A stretch of DNA of 64,000 nt from Streptomyces sp. 135 (GCF_020026305.1 NZ_CP075691.1:8487415-8551414); one strand, 5' to 3'. Shown: positions 1-9,514, counted from the stretch's first letter. Notes: generated from the letters alone by a model not told the origin. Program-made: numbers and translations.

Positions 1-2673
1 GGCGTCATCGCCCGCGAGCAGGGCCACCCGCCAGGCCTGGCCGAGTATCTCGGCGGCGGCGGGAGAGCCCGTGCACACCGCCAGCCAGCCGGCCAGCCAC
101 AGCGCCTGCCGGCGGACCAGCGTGTCGGTCCGGCCCAGGGGCAGCAGACGCAGCAGGTGCTCGCGCCCCTCGGGGGCGTTTCCGCAAAGAGCCCACCAGA
201 ACCACAGGTCCACGGCCAGGGCGAGCGCCATCGAGGCCTGGTCCGCGCCGCTCGGCTGCCGGGCGAGCGCGGCGCGCAGGTCGGCCTCCTCGTCGCGGAC
301 GAGCGCGACGGCCCGTTCGTGCAGGCCGGTGCTCCACAAGTGGTGGGCGGTGGAGGCGACATGGCCGTACCAGTAGAGGTGGCGGCTGATGGCGGCGGCC
401 GCCTCCCCTGCGGACTCCAGCCGTTCGGCACCGAAGCCGCGGACCGCCGCGGAGAGGCGGAAGCGGGGGGACAGCACGCCGCCCGGGGCGCGGACCGGTT
501 CCACGACGGAGGCGAGGACCAGCCGGGCCAGCGCGGCCGGCACGTCCTGCGCGCCGAGGCCGCCGCCCCCGCACACGAATGCCGCCGCGTCCTCGTCGAA
601 GTCGCCCGCGAACACGCTGAGCCGCGCCCAGACGGTACGTTCCTCCGTCCCGCACAGCGCGTACCCCGCGCCGACGGCGGCCCGCAGCGACCGGTGCCTG
701 CGCAGCGGCGCGTCCACCGTCCCCGGCCAACCCTGCGCGGACTCCAGCATCCGCGCGAGCTGCGCCAAGGATTGGTCCGCCGCCTGAGCCGCCGCCAACT
801 CGATGGCCAGCGGCACGCCTTCGAGCCGCCGGCAGATCTCACGGGCGACGCGCACGTCGGAGGGGTCGCCCCAGGCGCCCCCTGATCCTGCCTCACCCCC
901 GGCCCGGGCCCGTCCCCGCCGGGCGGCCCGCACCCGCTCCAGGAACAGAGCCACGGCGGGGCCCGCCTCCGAACCGCCACCGGAGGCGGCGGGGGCCCCG
1001 GGCTGGGTGAGGCGGCCCGGATCCGGGTCTGCTGCGGGGGTGTCCGGTACGGTGTGTCGGGCGTCGGCGTCCGGTTCCGCGTGTCCTGCGGCGGTGTTCG
1101 GCTCGGAGTGTCCTGTGTCGGTGTCCGGCCTCGCGTGTCCTGCGGCGGCGTCCGGCCTCGGATCTCCTGTGACCGCGTCCGGCCTTGTGTCTCCCGCGAC
1201 CGTGTCCGGTGCCGGATCTCCTGCGGCGGCGTGCGGGCCCTCGGCTCCTGTAACCGCTTCCGGCCCCGCGTCGCGCACGACCGCGTTCCGCCCCGGGACT
1301 GCTGCGGGGGTGTCCGGTGTGGCGTGTCCTGTGGCGGCGTGCGGTTCGGAGTGTCCTGTGTCGGTGTCCGGCGTCGCGTGTCCTGCGGCGCTGTGCGGCC
1401 TTGCGTCTGCTGTGACCGCGTCCGGCCTTGTGTCTCCCGCGACCGTGTCCGGCGTCGGGTCTCCTGCGGCGGTGTCCGGTCTGGTGTGTCCTGTGGCGGT
1501 GTTCGGCTCCGCGTGTCCTGTGACCGCGTCCGGCTTCGGGTCTGCTGTGACCGGGTCCGGGCCCGAGTCTCCTGTGGCGGTGTTCGGCTCCGCGTGTCCT
1601 GTGACCGCGTCCGGCTTCGGGTCTGCTGTGACCGGGTCCGGGCCCGAGTCTCCTGTGGCGGTGTTCGGCTCCGCGTGTCCTGTGACCGCGTCCGGCTTCG
1701 GGTCTGCTGTGACCGGGTCCGGGCCCGAGTCTCCTGTGGCGGTGTTCGGCTCCGCGTGTCCTGTGACCGCGTCCGGCTTCGGGTCTGCTGTGACCGGGTC
1801 CGGGCCCGAGTCTCCTGTGGCGGTGTTCGGCTCCGCGTGTCCTGTGACCGCGTTCGGCCTCACATCTCCTGCGACCGGGTCCGACCCCGCGTCCCCTGTA
1901 GCCGCATCCGATCCCACGTCGCCTCCGACAGCGAGCCGCCTCGGGCCCGTTGTGCCGACGTTCGGCCTCAGGTCTCCCGCGACCGCGTCCGGCTCCACCC
2001 CTTCTCTAACCGCATCCGGCCCCGCGTTCCCTGTAGCCGCATCCGGCTCCGCGCCTCCGGCAACCGCGCCCCACCCCCCGTCGCCCACAACAGCGAGCGG
2101 CCCTAGGCGCAGTACCGCCTCGTCGCCGAGGCCCAGCGGATGGCGTCCGGCAGCCAGGACGCGTACGTCGGGGGCCTCTTCCAGGAGTGCTCGCACCAGG
2201 CGTACGCACTCGCACCGGACGGGATCGAAGTCGTCCAGCACCAGCAGCATCCGCCGGGACCGCAAGCGCGCCGCGACGTCAGCCACTCCGACGGCGATCC
2301 CGCCACTCGCGGCGTCCATGCCCGGCCCCACCTCCCCGTCCAGCGCCTCGGCCACGGTCTGCGCGACCCTCCGCCTGCGCGCCGGAGCGCCGTCCCACCA
2401 CCGCACCCGCACGACGCCGTCCGGCAGCGAACCTCCCACCGCGGCGGCCGCGTGCTCGGCGAGGAGGCTCTTGCCGATCCCCGCGCCGCCGACCACCGTG
2501 ACGAGCCTGCCCTGGGCGAGGAGCCGACGAAGCGCCGCCAACTCCTCGGTCCGTCCGACCAGTCCGCCCCTGCCGGGCCCGCCCGCCCCCGCACCACCCG
2601 TACCTGGATCGCCCGCCCGCCTGCCGAACCGTTCCGGCTGGGCCGCGTCCTCCCCGTCGCCCCGTGTTCGCAC
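1..2673 (-). CDS. AfsR/LuxR-like STAND ATPase regulator, 3' end beyond window
   Basis: The minus frame is open from a GTG at 2673 to the window edge (at least 891 codons), so the C-terminus is not seen. A GGAGAGG element lies just before the GTG, and an in-frame TAG lies further upstream near 2743. After a short Gly/Arg-rich leader comes VGRTEEL, then a Walker A GGAGIGKS, a Walker B-like LLVLDDFD and AAGRHPLGLGDEAVLRLGPL. This is the NB-ARC order of Streptomyces SARP/LuxR-type STAND proteins. Past the linker the family resumes with EGVPLAIELAAAQ, the RHRSLRAAVGAGYALC winged-helix segment and WARLSVFAGDFDEDAAAF, then TPR-like helices. Odd: about 370 residues of Asp/Pro/Thr/Ala-rich 9-residue repeats split the ATPase between the sensor strand and the helical domain. 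There is no N-terminal SARP domain; a C-terminal LuxR HTH could lie outside. A regulatory role is inferred from the family; the target is unknown. Confidence 0.85.
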   Translation of the reverse strand, partial: MRTRGDGEDAAQPERFGRRAGDPGTGGAGAGGPGRGGLVGRTEELAALRRLLAQGRLVTVVGGAGIGKSLLAEHAAAAVGGSLPDGVVRVRWWDGAPARRRRVAQTVAEALDGEVGPGMDAASGGIAVGVADVAARLRSRRMLLVLDDFDPVRCECVRLVRALLEEAPDVRVLAAGRHPLGLGDEAVLRLGPLAVVGDGGWGAVAGGAEPDAATGNAGPDAVREGVEPDAVAGDLRPNVGTTGPRRLAVGGDVGSDAATGDAGSDPVAGDVRPNAVTGHAEPNTATGDSGPDPVTADPKPDAVTGHAEPNTATGDSGPDPVTADPKPDAVTGHAEPNTATGDSGPDPVTADPKPDAVTGHAEPNTATGDSGPDPVTADPKPDAVTGHAEPNTATGHTRPDTAAGDPTPDTVAGDTRPDAVTADARPHSAAGHATPDTDTGHSEPHAATGHATPDTPAAVPGRNAVVRDAGPEAVTGAEGPHAAAGDPAPDTVAGDTRPDAVTGDPRPDAAAGHARPDTDTGHSEPNTAAGHAEPDADARHTVPDTPAADPDPGRLTQPGAPAASGGGSEAGPAVALFLERVRAARRGRARAGGEAGSGGAWGDPSDVRVAREICRRLEGVPLAIELAAAQAADQSLAQLARMLESAQGWPGTVDAPLRRHRSLRAAVGAGYALCGTEERTVWARLSVFAGDFDEDAAAFVCGGGGLGAQDVPAALARLVLASVVEPVRAPGGVLSPRFRLSAAVRGFGAERLESAGEAAAAISRHLYWYGHVASTAHHLWSTGLHERAVALVRDEEADLRAALARQPSGADQASMALALAVDLWFWWALCGNAPEGREHLLRLLPLGRTDTLVRRQALWLAGWLAVCTGSPAAAEILGQAWRVALLAGDDA
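1030..2100. repeat. Nested 27-bp/81-bp coding tandem repeats in the STAND regulator
   Basis: About 1 kb of 27-bp degenerate units encodes nonapeptides of the type VTGHAxPDT on the minus strand. Inside it, an 81-bp higher-order unit (three nonapeptides) is repeated without visible change at 1499-1579, 1580-1660, 1661-1741 and 1742-1822, followed by a partial copy to about 1855. All units are multiples of three, so the reading frame stays open. The identical copies imply recent expansion; the flanking units are more diverged. Confidence 0.95.
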
Positions 2674-2930
2674 GCCTCTCCATTCCTGCCCGCCTGCCCG
2701 CCCCGTGTCGCCATCGCCGTGCGGAACGCACTACGCAGAATCGTCACTGCACCGTTTTCGACAGAACTTCTAACTCCCCGCCCGTACGCGGAGTAGTGAA
2801 GCGCCGAGCCGAATCATGCGGGGCAGCGAACCGTCGTATCCCTGTACGGGTCCGGTCCGGCGCATGACTCCGGTACGACGTGTGCGCGCCGCCAGTCAGG
2901 TGGATCACGCCCGGCTGCGTCCTGCCAGGC

Positions 2931-4817
2931 GTGACCGACGCAACTCCCGTCTCCGCCCCCGCCGTGAAGAACCCCGCCCCCGCCGCCGAACCCGAGCGGC
3001 TCCCGGCCGGGGAGACCTGGCGCGCCCTGTACCGCCACTTCCGTCCGCACCGCGCCGCCGTGGCGTTCGGTGCGTTCCTCACGCTGATCGGTGCGGCGTC
3101 CGGCCTCGCGCAGCCGCTCGCGGCCAAGGCGCTCGTGGACCGGCTCGGCGCCGACGACTCGATCACCGGCATCCTCGTGCTCCTCACCGCCCTCGTGATC
3201 CTCGGCACCGCGATCGAGTCGGTCGGCGCGTACGTCCTGGAACGCACCGCCGAGTCCGTGGTGCTCGCCGCCCGGCGCACGCTGATCGGGCGGCTGCTGC
3301 GGTTGCGCCTCCCGGAGGTGGAGCGGACCCAGCCCGGCGACCTGATGTCCCGGGTCACCTCGGACACCACGCTGTTGCGGGCCGTGACCACTCAGTCCGT
3401 GGTGTCCGCCGCGTCCGGCGGCCTGACCTTCATCGCGACGATCGTGCTGATGGCGCTGATGGACCCCGTGCTGCTGTGCGTCACCCTCGGCGTGATCGTG
3501 CTGATCGGCGGCGCGGCTTCCCTCGCCATGCCGAAGATCGCGCAGGCGACACGGCGCGCCCAGGAGGCGGTGGGCACCATCTCGACCGCGCTTGAACGGG
3601 CGTTCGGGGCTTTCCGTACGGTCAAGGCCTCCGGTGCCGAGCGGCGGGAGACCGAGGCCGTGCAGGAGGCCGCGCTGGAGGCGTGGCGGCATGGCGTACG
3701 GGCGGCGAAGTGGCAGTCGGTGGCGTGGAGTTCGGTCGGCCTCTCCGTGCAGGTGTCGTTCCTCGCCGTACTCGGGATCGGCGGCGCGCGGGTCGCGTCC
3801 GGGGCGATATCCATCTCGACGCTGGTGGCGTTCCTGCTCTTTCTCTTCTACCTGATCGACCCGGTGTCGCGGTTGGTCGAGGCGGCCTCGCAGTACCAGG
3901 TGGGCTCGGCGGCGATCGCACGGATCGTGCAGGCGGAGCGACTCGAAACGGAAGAGCTCGGAACAGGAGAGTTCGGAAGAGAAGGGCTCGGAACGGAAGC
4001 GGCGGTCCCGGCCGGCGCCGGTCCCGCTTCGGTGGCCTTCGAGGACGTGACCTTCCGCTACCGCGACGACCTCCCCTACGTCCATCACGGGGTGAGCTTC
4101 GACGTGCCGGGCCCCGGCATGACCGCCTTCGTCGGCCCGTCCGGCGCCGGCAAGACGACCGTGTTCGGCCTGATCGAACGGTTCTACGAGGCGACGGGCG
4201 GGCGGATCCTGGTCGACGGCAAGGACGTCAGTGAGTGGCCGCCGGCCGAGCTCCGGGCAGTCATCGGCTACGTGGAGCAGGACGCGCCCGTCCTCGCGGG
4301 CACCGTCCGCGAGAACCTCCTCTTCGCCGCGCCCGACGCCACCGACGCCGAGGTCCGCGAGGTCCTCGTACGCGCCCGCCTCGACGGCGTCGTCGAACGG
4401 CTGCCCGAGGGGCTGGAGACGGTGGTCGGCCACCGGGGCTCCAAGCTGTCCGGTGGGGAGCGGCAGCGCGTGGCCATCGCCAGGGCGCTGCTCAGGAAGC
4501 CCCGCCTGCTCCTGCTCGACGAGGCGACCTCGCAACTGGACGCGGTCAACGAACTGGCGCTGCGGGACGTCGTCACGGAGGTGTCCCGCGAGGTGACGGT
4601 CCTGGTGGTGGCCCACCGCCTGTCCACGGTGATGCTGGCGGACCGGATCGTGGTGATGGACGCGGGGAAGGTACGGGCGGTGGGGACGCACGCCGAACTG
4701 GTGGCGGCGGACCCGCTGTACGGAGAGTTGGCGGCGACCCAGTTCCTGACGGCGTCGGAGTCGGAGTCGGCCTCGGAGTCGGTCTCGGCACCGGAGTCAG
4801 CCCCGGCCTCGGCGTGA
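2931..4817 (+). CDS. ABC transporter, fused permease/ATPase (MDR exporter half-transporter)
   Basis: About 628 residues from the GTG at 2931; an in-frame GTG at 2880 is an alternative. An N-terminal six-helix export domain (YRHFRPHRAAVAFGAFLTLI and on) is followed by a nucleotide-binding domain with Walker A GPSGAGKTT, signature LSGGERQRVAIARAL, Walker B LLLLDEATS and H-loop VVAHRLST. It has the single-polypeptide half-transporter layout, which normally works as a homodimer in the cytoplasmic membrane. An acidic insert of repeated EELGTGEFG-type sequence joins the two domains, and the C-terminus ends in a Ser/Glu-rich tail. The gene diverges from the STAND regulator across about 260 bp, so the regulator may control it; that is inference. 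The substrate is unknown. Confidence 0.93.
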   Translation: MTDATPVSAPAVKNPAPAAEPERLPAGETWRALYRHFRPHRAAVAFGAFLTLIGAASGLAQPLAAKALVDRLGADDSITGILVLLTALVILGTAIESVGAYVLERTAESVVLAARRTLIGRLLRLRLPEVERTQPGDLMSRVTSDTTLLRAVTTQSVVSAASGGLTFIATIVLMALMDPVLLCVTLGVIVLIGGAASLAMPKIAQATRRAQEAVGTISTALERAFGAFRTVKASGAERRETEAVQEAALEAWRHGVRAAKWQSVAWSSVGLSVQVSFLAVLGIGGARVASGAISISTLVAFLLFLFYLIDPVSRLVEAASQYQVGSAAIARIVQAERLETEELGTGEFGREGLGTEAAVPAGAGPASVAFEDVTFRYRDDLPYVHHGVSFDVPGPGMTAFVGPSGAGKTTVFGLIERFYEATGGRILVDGKDVSEWPPAELRAVIGYVEQDAPVLAGTVRENLLFAAPDATDAEVREVLVRARLDGVVERLPEGLETVVGHRGSKLSGGERQRVAIARALLRKPRLLLLDEATSQLDAVNELALRDVVTEVSREVTVLVVAHRLSTVMLADRIVVMDAGKVRAVGTHAELVAADPLYGELAATQFLTASESESASESVSAPESAPASA

Positions 4818-4909
4818 GCGGCCACGGCGAATTCCCGGGCGAACCGGGTGCGTTCCCCGGCGACCGGAGCGCCCATCCGTCCGTCTTGATCACTCCCTGG
4901 TTCGTGCCC

Positions 4910-4929
4910 ACCACGGTGCGGTCCGTGGT
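4910..4929. promoter_or_regulatory. Perfect 7-bp inverted repeat just upstream of the isomerase start
   Basis: ACCACGG and CCGTGGT arms are separated by six bases and end 13 bases before the ATG at 4943. The element could be an operator or a leader hairpin for the following two-gene unit. No matching regulator is recognisable nearby. Confidence 0.4.
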
Positions 4930-4942
4930 CTACCGTGGCGGC

Positions 4943-5755
4943 ATGACGCGTCCGAACCCCCGTGCGGTGTACGACGGCTATGTCACACGGATCGCCGACC
5001 AGACCGCCCAGTTGGTCGCGGCCCTCGACGGCGCCGACGCCGCCGCGCCCGTGCCGGGCTGCCCCGGATGGACCCTCGCCCACCTGCTGCGTCACGTCGG
5101 CGGCGCGCACGGCTGGGCCGAGACCGTCGTGCGGACACGGGCCACCGGGCCCGTCCCCGACCATGGCGTCGCCGACGTCACGCCCGGCGCGGACGACGAC
5201 GTCGCCACACTGGCCGCCCGGCTCACGGACAGCACCGCCCGGCTCGTGGAGACGCTGCGCGAGGCGGGCCCGGACGTCACGGTGTGGACGCCGGCCCCGG
5301 GCGGCACGCCGCTGTTCTGGGCGCGGCGCATGACGTACGAGACGGTCGTGCACCGCTTCGACGCGACCGCCGCGGTCGGCGGGGCCTACACCCTGGACGT
5401 CGATGTCGCCCTCGACGGCCTCGACGAGTGGCTGGAGTTCAGCACGCTGCCGCAGGCCTACCCGTCGCAGGCCGAGTACCGGGCGCTGCTCGGCCCCGGC
5501 CGCAGCCTTCACTTCCACGCCACCGATGCGCCGGAAGGCGCGGGGGAGTGGTTCATCGACCTGGCCGAGACGCCCGTCACCGTGAGCCACATCCACAAGA
5601 AGGCGGGCACGGCCGTGCGCGGCCCTCTCACCGACCTCCTGCTCCTCCTCTACCAGCGCCGCTCCCCGACTGCCGCCGACGGCATCGAAGTCCTGGGCGA
5701 CGAGGGGCTCTTCGCCGCCTGGCTGGACGGGGCGGGCCATTGGCTGCGGAGGTGA
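4943..5755 (+). CDS. Maleylpyruvate isomerase-family mycothiol-dependent enzyme
   Basis: 270 residues starting MTRPNPRAVYDGYV. The N-terminal half has the DinB-like mycothiol-dependent fold signature VPGCPGWTLAHLLRHVGGAHGWAE, with the metal-ligand type His in LLRHVGG and a second His in MTYETVVHRFDA. A C-terminal MDMPI domain follows. Family members use mycothiol as thiol cofactor in isomerisation or detoxification. The exact substrate cannot be read from sequence, and maleylpyruvate is only the namesake. The stop overlaps the start of the following acetyltransferase by 4 bases, indicating a two-gene unit. Confidence 0.88.
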   Translation: MTRPNPRAVYDGYVTRIADQTAQLVAALDGADAAAPVPGCPGWTLAHLLRHVGGAHGWAETVVRTRATGPVPDHGVADVTPGADDDVATLAARLTDSTARLVETLREAGPDVTVWTPAPGGTPLFWARRMTYETVVHRFDATAAVGGAYTLDVDVALDGLDEWLEFSTLPQAYPSQAEYRALLGPGRSLHFHATDAPEGAGEWFIDLAETPVTVSHIHKKAGTAVRGPLTDLLLLLYQRRSPTAADGIEVLGDEGLFAAWLDGAGHWLRR

Positions 5756-6354
5756 GGCGCGGAGGCGGCGGCTGGACAGGTGAACGCGTACGCCTGCGGG
5801 GCATCGAGCCCGATGACTGGGGCGCGTTCCAGCGCTTCGCCGCGGAAGAGGCGCGATCGGGGGATCTGCCGCGCCCGCCCGGCTCCGCCGAGGGCTACCG
5901 GGCCTGGGCGAAGGAACAGGCCGTGGCCGCGCGCGACGGCGACCACGTCCAGTTGGTGGTCGAAGCCGTCGAGACGGGGGAGGCGATCGGTGCCCTCGCC
6001 GTACATCACGCCGATCCGCAGGCAGGCCGGTTCGAGTACGGCGTCACGATCGGCGCCGATCACCGGGGCAGAGGCTACGCGGCGGAAGCCGTCGTGATGT
6101 TGCTGCGCTTCATGTTCGCCGAGCGGCGCTACAACAAGTGCGAGGCGCGCGTCTTCGCACACAACGAACCCTCGCTGACACTGCACCGTCGGCTCGGTTT
6201 CACCGAAGAAGGCCGCCTCCGTCAGCACGTGTTCCTCGATGGGCGATACCGCGATCTGATCGTGATGGGGCTCCTCGCCGACGAGTTCTATGACGGCAAC
6301 GACTCCTCCAGGCGCGCCAGCTCACCCCGTGACGCCACCCCCAGCTTCGGATAG
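5752..6354 (+). CDS. GNAT family N-acetyltransferase (RimJ/RimL-like)
   Basis: 200 residues if translation starts at the GTG overlapping the previous stop (GTGA), which suggests coupling. VRLRGIEPDDWGAF is the usual start of the RimJ/RimL group. The acetyl-CoA binding loop reads GADHRGRGYAAEAV, followed by CEARVFAHNEPSLTLHRRLGF, the conserved NxxS...LGF segment. It acetylates an unknown amine or protein N-terminus in the cytosol. The last 20 or so residues run antisense into the 3' end of the decayed LuxR gene and may be a recent extension. Confidence 0.88.
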   Translation: MRRGGGGWTGERVRLRGIEPDDWGAFQRFAAEEARSGDLPRPPGSAEGYRAWAKEQAVAARDGDHVQLVVEAVETGEAIGALAVHHADPQAGRFEYGVTIGADHRGRGYAAEAVVMLLRFMFAERRYNKCEARVFAHNEPSLTLHRRLGFTEEGRLRQHVFLDGRYRDLIVMGLLADEFYDGNDSSRRASSPRDATPSFG

Positions 6355-7446
6355 GCGTTGTACAGCCCACCGTGCGCGGGCTCAGGAACAGTTGCGCGCC
6401 GATCGACGTGGCCCACACCGGCAGCGCGCGGGCGAGGGCGCGGTGCGCGGCGAGTCGTTCACCGAGCGGTGCGCTCTGGTAGGCGGCCGAGCGGATCAGC
6501 GGATGACGGAACACCAGGCGGCCCTCCGCGACCCGTACCAGGTCCTTGCGCTCGGCCGGATCCAGGTCGGTCACCGCGGCCCCAAGATCGGAAGCCGCCG
6601 ACGCGATCACCGCGAGGTCGTCGGTGGCCTCCGCGGCCGCCACGAGCAGCACCGTGCGGGTGGCGGGCGGCAACGCCGAGATGCGGTCGCTGAACGTCTG
6701 CTGCACGCGCGCGTGTCCGCTGACGCCGCGTCGTGGGCCAGTCCCTCCCGCTGCGCCACGGGAAACTCCCGCAACGCCAAGGGGTTGTCGGCCGCCTCGC
6801 CGAGGATCTGCGCGTGTGCGTGCTGCGGCAGATCGCCGGCGTGTTCGGCGAGCAGCTCCCGGGCGGCCGCGTCCGACGGCGCGCCCACCCGCAGTTCGTC
6901 GAGGCCCGGCGCGGGGAACGGCGGGGCGTACGTGTCCCGGGCGGCGAACAGCAGGACGACGCCCTCCGCGTCGAGGCGCCGCCCGGCGAAGAGCAGCGCC
7001 TCGGCCGACTCCCTGTCGAGCCAGTGCGCGTCGTCGACCACGCACAGCAGCGGCCGCTCCTCGGCGAGATCGGCCAGCAGCGTGAGGACGGCGAGCCCGG
7101 TCAGGAACCGGTCACCGCCGCCCGTCTCCACCGCCGCGTCGGTCAGCCCCAGCGCGCCCGCGAGCGCCCGCGCCTGCCGCTCGGGCAGCTCCGCCACACG
7201 GTCGGCCGCCCGGCCGAGCAGCAGGTGCGGCCCCGCGAAGGGCAGCTCGCTCTCCGACTCCGTCCCGGTGGCCCGCAACACCCGCAGCCCCTCGGCGCGG
7301 GCCGCGGTGACCGCGTGCGCCAGCAGCTCGGACTTGCCGATCCCGGCCTCGCCGCGCACGACGAGCGCCGCGCTGCGGCCCTGCCGTGCCCCCTGGATAA
7401 CCCGGTCGTTGACGCCGAGTTCGTCTTCCCTCCCGTACAACCCCAT
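6288..7446 (-). pseudogene. Decayed LAL/LuxR-family ATP-dependent regulator
   Basis: From the ATG at 7446 the frame gives a normal LAL N-terminus: MGLYGREDEL, Walker A VRGEAGIGKSELL, and Walker B LLCVVDDAHWLD. At about 6715 the homology jumps frame (one base missing) and continues as RVQQTFSDRISALPPATRTV down to LAAHRALARALP. There the text leaps straight to IGAQLFLSPRTV, the C-terminal LuxR recognition helix, so several hundred codons are gone. A further 5-base loss follows before LYNAYPKLGVASRGELARL. The relic ends at a TAG at 6288. Intact family members are about 900 residues; barely 380 codons remain. It cannot make a functional regulator. Confidence 0.88.
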
Positions 7447-7477
7447 GGACCAGACCCTACGTTCGAGCGGCGCGGGA

Positions 7478-8398
7478 TCAGTCCACGGTGAGGACGACCT
7501 TGCCCCGCCCGTGCCCGGTGGCCACGAGACGGTGCGCGTCCGCCGCCCGCTCCAGCGGGAACGTCGCGCGCAGCCGCACGTCCACCGCACCCTTCTCGTA
7601 CAGCGCGGTCAGCTCGGCCAGGCGCGCGGCGGACCGGGTGCCGCCCCAGTCCGGCAGGCCGAGGCGCGCCGCCTCCTCCGTGGCGACCATCGTCACCACG
7701 CGGTCACGGTCCTTGGCCACCGCCACGGCGGCGCGCAGCCCCTCCGCGCCGGCCGCGTCGAGCGCCGCGTCGACGCCGTCGGGCGCGACGGCACGGATCC
7801 GGTCCACGAGCCCCTCCCCGTACGTCACCGGGACCGCTCCGAGCGACCGGAGGTAGTCGTGGTTGCGCTCGCTCGCCGTGCCGATGACGGTCGTGGCGCC
7901 CCACGCCCGCGCCAACTGCACGGAGAACGTGCCGAGCGCACCGGCCGCCGCGCCGATCAGGACGGTGTCGCCGGGCTTCACACGCACCTGGGAGAGGGCC
8001 AGATGAGCACCCTGACCGTTGCCGGAGAAGCCACCGGCGACCGTCCACGGCATCGCGGCCGGCTTGTGCACCAGCTGCTCGGCGGGGACCGCGACGTACT
8101 GCGCGTACCCGCCGAGCAGGCCGTAGCCGAGCACCTCGTCACCGGGCGCGAAGTCGGGCACGCCCTCGCCGATCCGGTCCACGACCCCCGCGAACTCATT
8201 GCCGGGCACCAACGGGAACCCAGGCTCGACGCCCGGCGGCACCCAGCCCTCCCGCACCCCGAGGTCGAAGGGCTGCACCCCGGCGGCCCTGACGCGTATC
8301 CGCACCTCGCCCGGCCCCGGCTCGGGCACGGCGAGCTCGGTCGGCCGCAGCACCTCGGGCGGACCGTAGGCGGACAACGCGGCGGCGATCATCTTCAT
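7478..8398 (-). CDS. NADP-dependent oxidoreductase, MDR/quinone oxidoreductase type
   Basis: 306 residues from MKMIAAALSAYGPPEVL. The GroES-like N-terminal domain (VRAAGVQPFDLGVREG, PLVPGNEFAGVVDRIGEGV) is followed by a Rossmann domain with VLIGAAAGALGTFSVQLA and the C-terminal ADAHRLVATGHGRGKVVL. The structural and catalytic zinc ligands of alcohol dehydrogenases are missing, so this is a zinc-free quinone/enone reductase type. It precedes the LuxR relic and follows a paralogous reductase by 77 bases on the same strand. Confidence 0.92.
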   Translation of the reverse strand: MKMIAAALSAYGPPEVLRPTELAVPEPGPGEVRIRVRAAGVQPFDLGVREGWVPPGVEPGFPLVPGNEFAGVVDRIGEGVPDFAPGDEVLGYGLLGGYAQYVAVPAEQLVHKPAAMPWTVAGGFSGNGQGAHLALSQVRVKPGDTVLIGAAAGALGTFSVQLARAWGATTVIGTASERNHDYLRSLGAVPVTYGEGLVDRIRAVAPDGVDAALDAAGAEGLRAAVAVAKDRDRVVTMVATEEAARLGLPDWGGTRSAARLAELTALYEKGAVDVRLRATFPLERAADAHRLVATGHGRGKVVLTVD

Positions 8399-8475
8399 GG
8401 TGGCTCCTTTGTACGTCGCGACAGGGGACGCCCGGTGAGGCGGCGAGGTTGAGGGGGGAAGGGGTGGTCACGCCC

Positions 8476-9468
8476 TCACGGGATCAGGACGACCTTGCCG
8501 ATCGTCGCGCGGCTCTCCAGCGCCCGGTGCGCCGCCGCCGCGTCCCGCAGGGGGAAGCGCGTCACCGCGGGCACAAGGCGCCCGGCCGCGGCCTCCGCGA
8601 TGGCCCGGTCCTGCGCGGCCCGCAGCCCGCCGGGCACCTTCAGCAGCCGTGGCCCGAGCGCGACCGTCACCTGGAGCAACCGGTCGAACAGATCCTGCGC
8701 GCTCAGCTCGGTGACCGACCCGGCCGACCAGCCGAACAGCAGCAGCCGCCCGCCGAAACCGAGCAGTTCGAGGGCGTCCCGCCCCGCCCTGCCGCCCACC
8801 CCGTCGAGCGCCACCGTGACCTCACGCCCCCGCAGCGCGTCCCGCACCACCTCCGGCCACTTCGGATCGTCGTAGTCCACGGCCACGTCGGCGCCGAGGG
8901 CCCGCACCCGTTCCACCTTCTGTGCGCCGCCGGCCGCTCCCACCACCGTCGCGCCCGCGTTCCGCGCGGCCTGCACGAGGAGCGTCCCCACGCCGCCCGC
9001 CGCGGCCGTCACCAGCACCACGTCGTCCGCGGTGAACTCGGCCAGGTGCTCGATCGCCAGGGCGGTGCGCCCGGTGCCCACCATCGCGACGGCGGTGTCG
9101 AAGGCGACCTCGTCCGGCAGCGGATGCAGCGCCTCGACCTCGCGTACGGCGAACTCGGCGTACCCGGCGTTGACCAGCCCCAGATGCGCGGCGACCCGCT
9201 GCCCGAGCCAGGACTCCGCCACCCCTTCGCCGACCGCGTCGATCACGCCTGCGACCTCGCGCCCCACGATCAGCGGCAACTCCGGCAGCGGGAAGGGGAG
9301 TTGATCGGCGGCGCCCTTGCGCAGCGCCGTGTCAAGGAGATGGACCCCGGCGGCCCCGACGGCGATCCGTACCTGGCCGGGTCCCGGCACCGGCTCGGGC
9401 ACCTCCTCGTACGCGAGGTTCTCGGCAGGCCCGAAGGTGTGCAGACGTACGGCATGCATGACGGTCAA
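8476..9468 (-). CDS. Quinone oxidoreductase-like zinc-binding-family dehydrogenase
   Basis: 330 residues. The alternative start at the second Met (MHAVRLHTFGP) matches the family better. It has the QOR domain order: VRIAVGAAGVHLLDTALR, LIVGREVAGVIDAVGEGV, the Rossmann loop VTAAAGGVGTLLVQAARN, and the terminal AHRALESRATIGKVVLIP. No zinc-ligand cysteines are visible. It is a probable NADPH-dependent reductase of quinones or alkenones. It lies between a second QOR-type gene and an FMN reductase, all on the minus strand, forming a small redox unit; the physiological substrate is unknown. Confidence 0.92.
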   Translation of the reverse strand: MTVMHAVRLHTFGPAENLAYEEVPEPVPGPGQVRIAVGAAGVHLLDTALRKGAADQLPFPLPELPLIVGREVAGVIDAVGEGVAESWLGQRVAAHLGLVNAGYAEFAVREVEALHPLPDEVAFDTAVAMVGTGRTALAIEHLAEFTADDVVLVTAAAGGVGTLLVQAARNAGATVVGAAGGAQKVERVRALGADVAVDYDDPKWPEVVRDALRGREVTVALDGVGGRAGRDALELLGFGGRLLLFGWSAGSVTELSAQDLFDRLLQVTVALGPRLLKVPGGLRAAQDRAIAEAAAGRLVPAVTRFPLRDAAAAHRALESRATIGKVVLIP

Positions 9469-9514
9469 CTCCAGTATGGGGGAAGGGAAAAGTGGTGTGG
9501 GGAGAAGGCGTGGG

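Noticed and set aside
803..2773. Plus-strand frame rich in SPVAVFGSACPVTASG repeats
   Set aside because: It is the antisense of the STAND regulator repeats; the minus strand has Walker A, Walker B and conserved family text on both sides.
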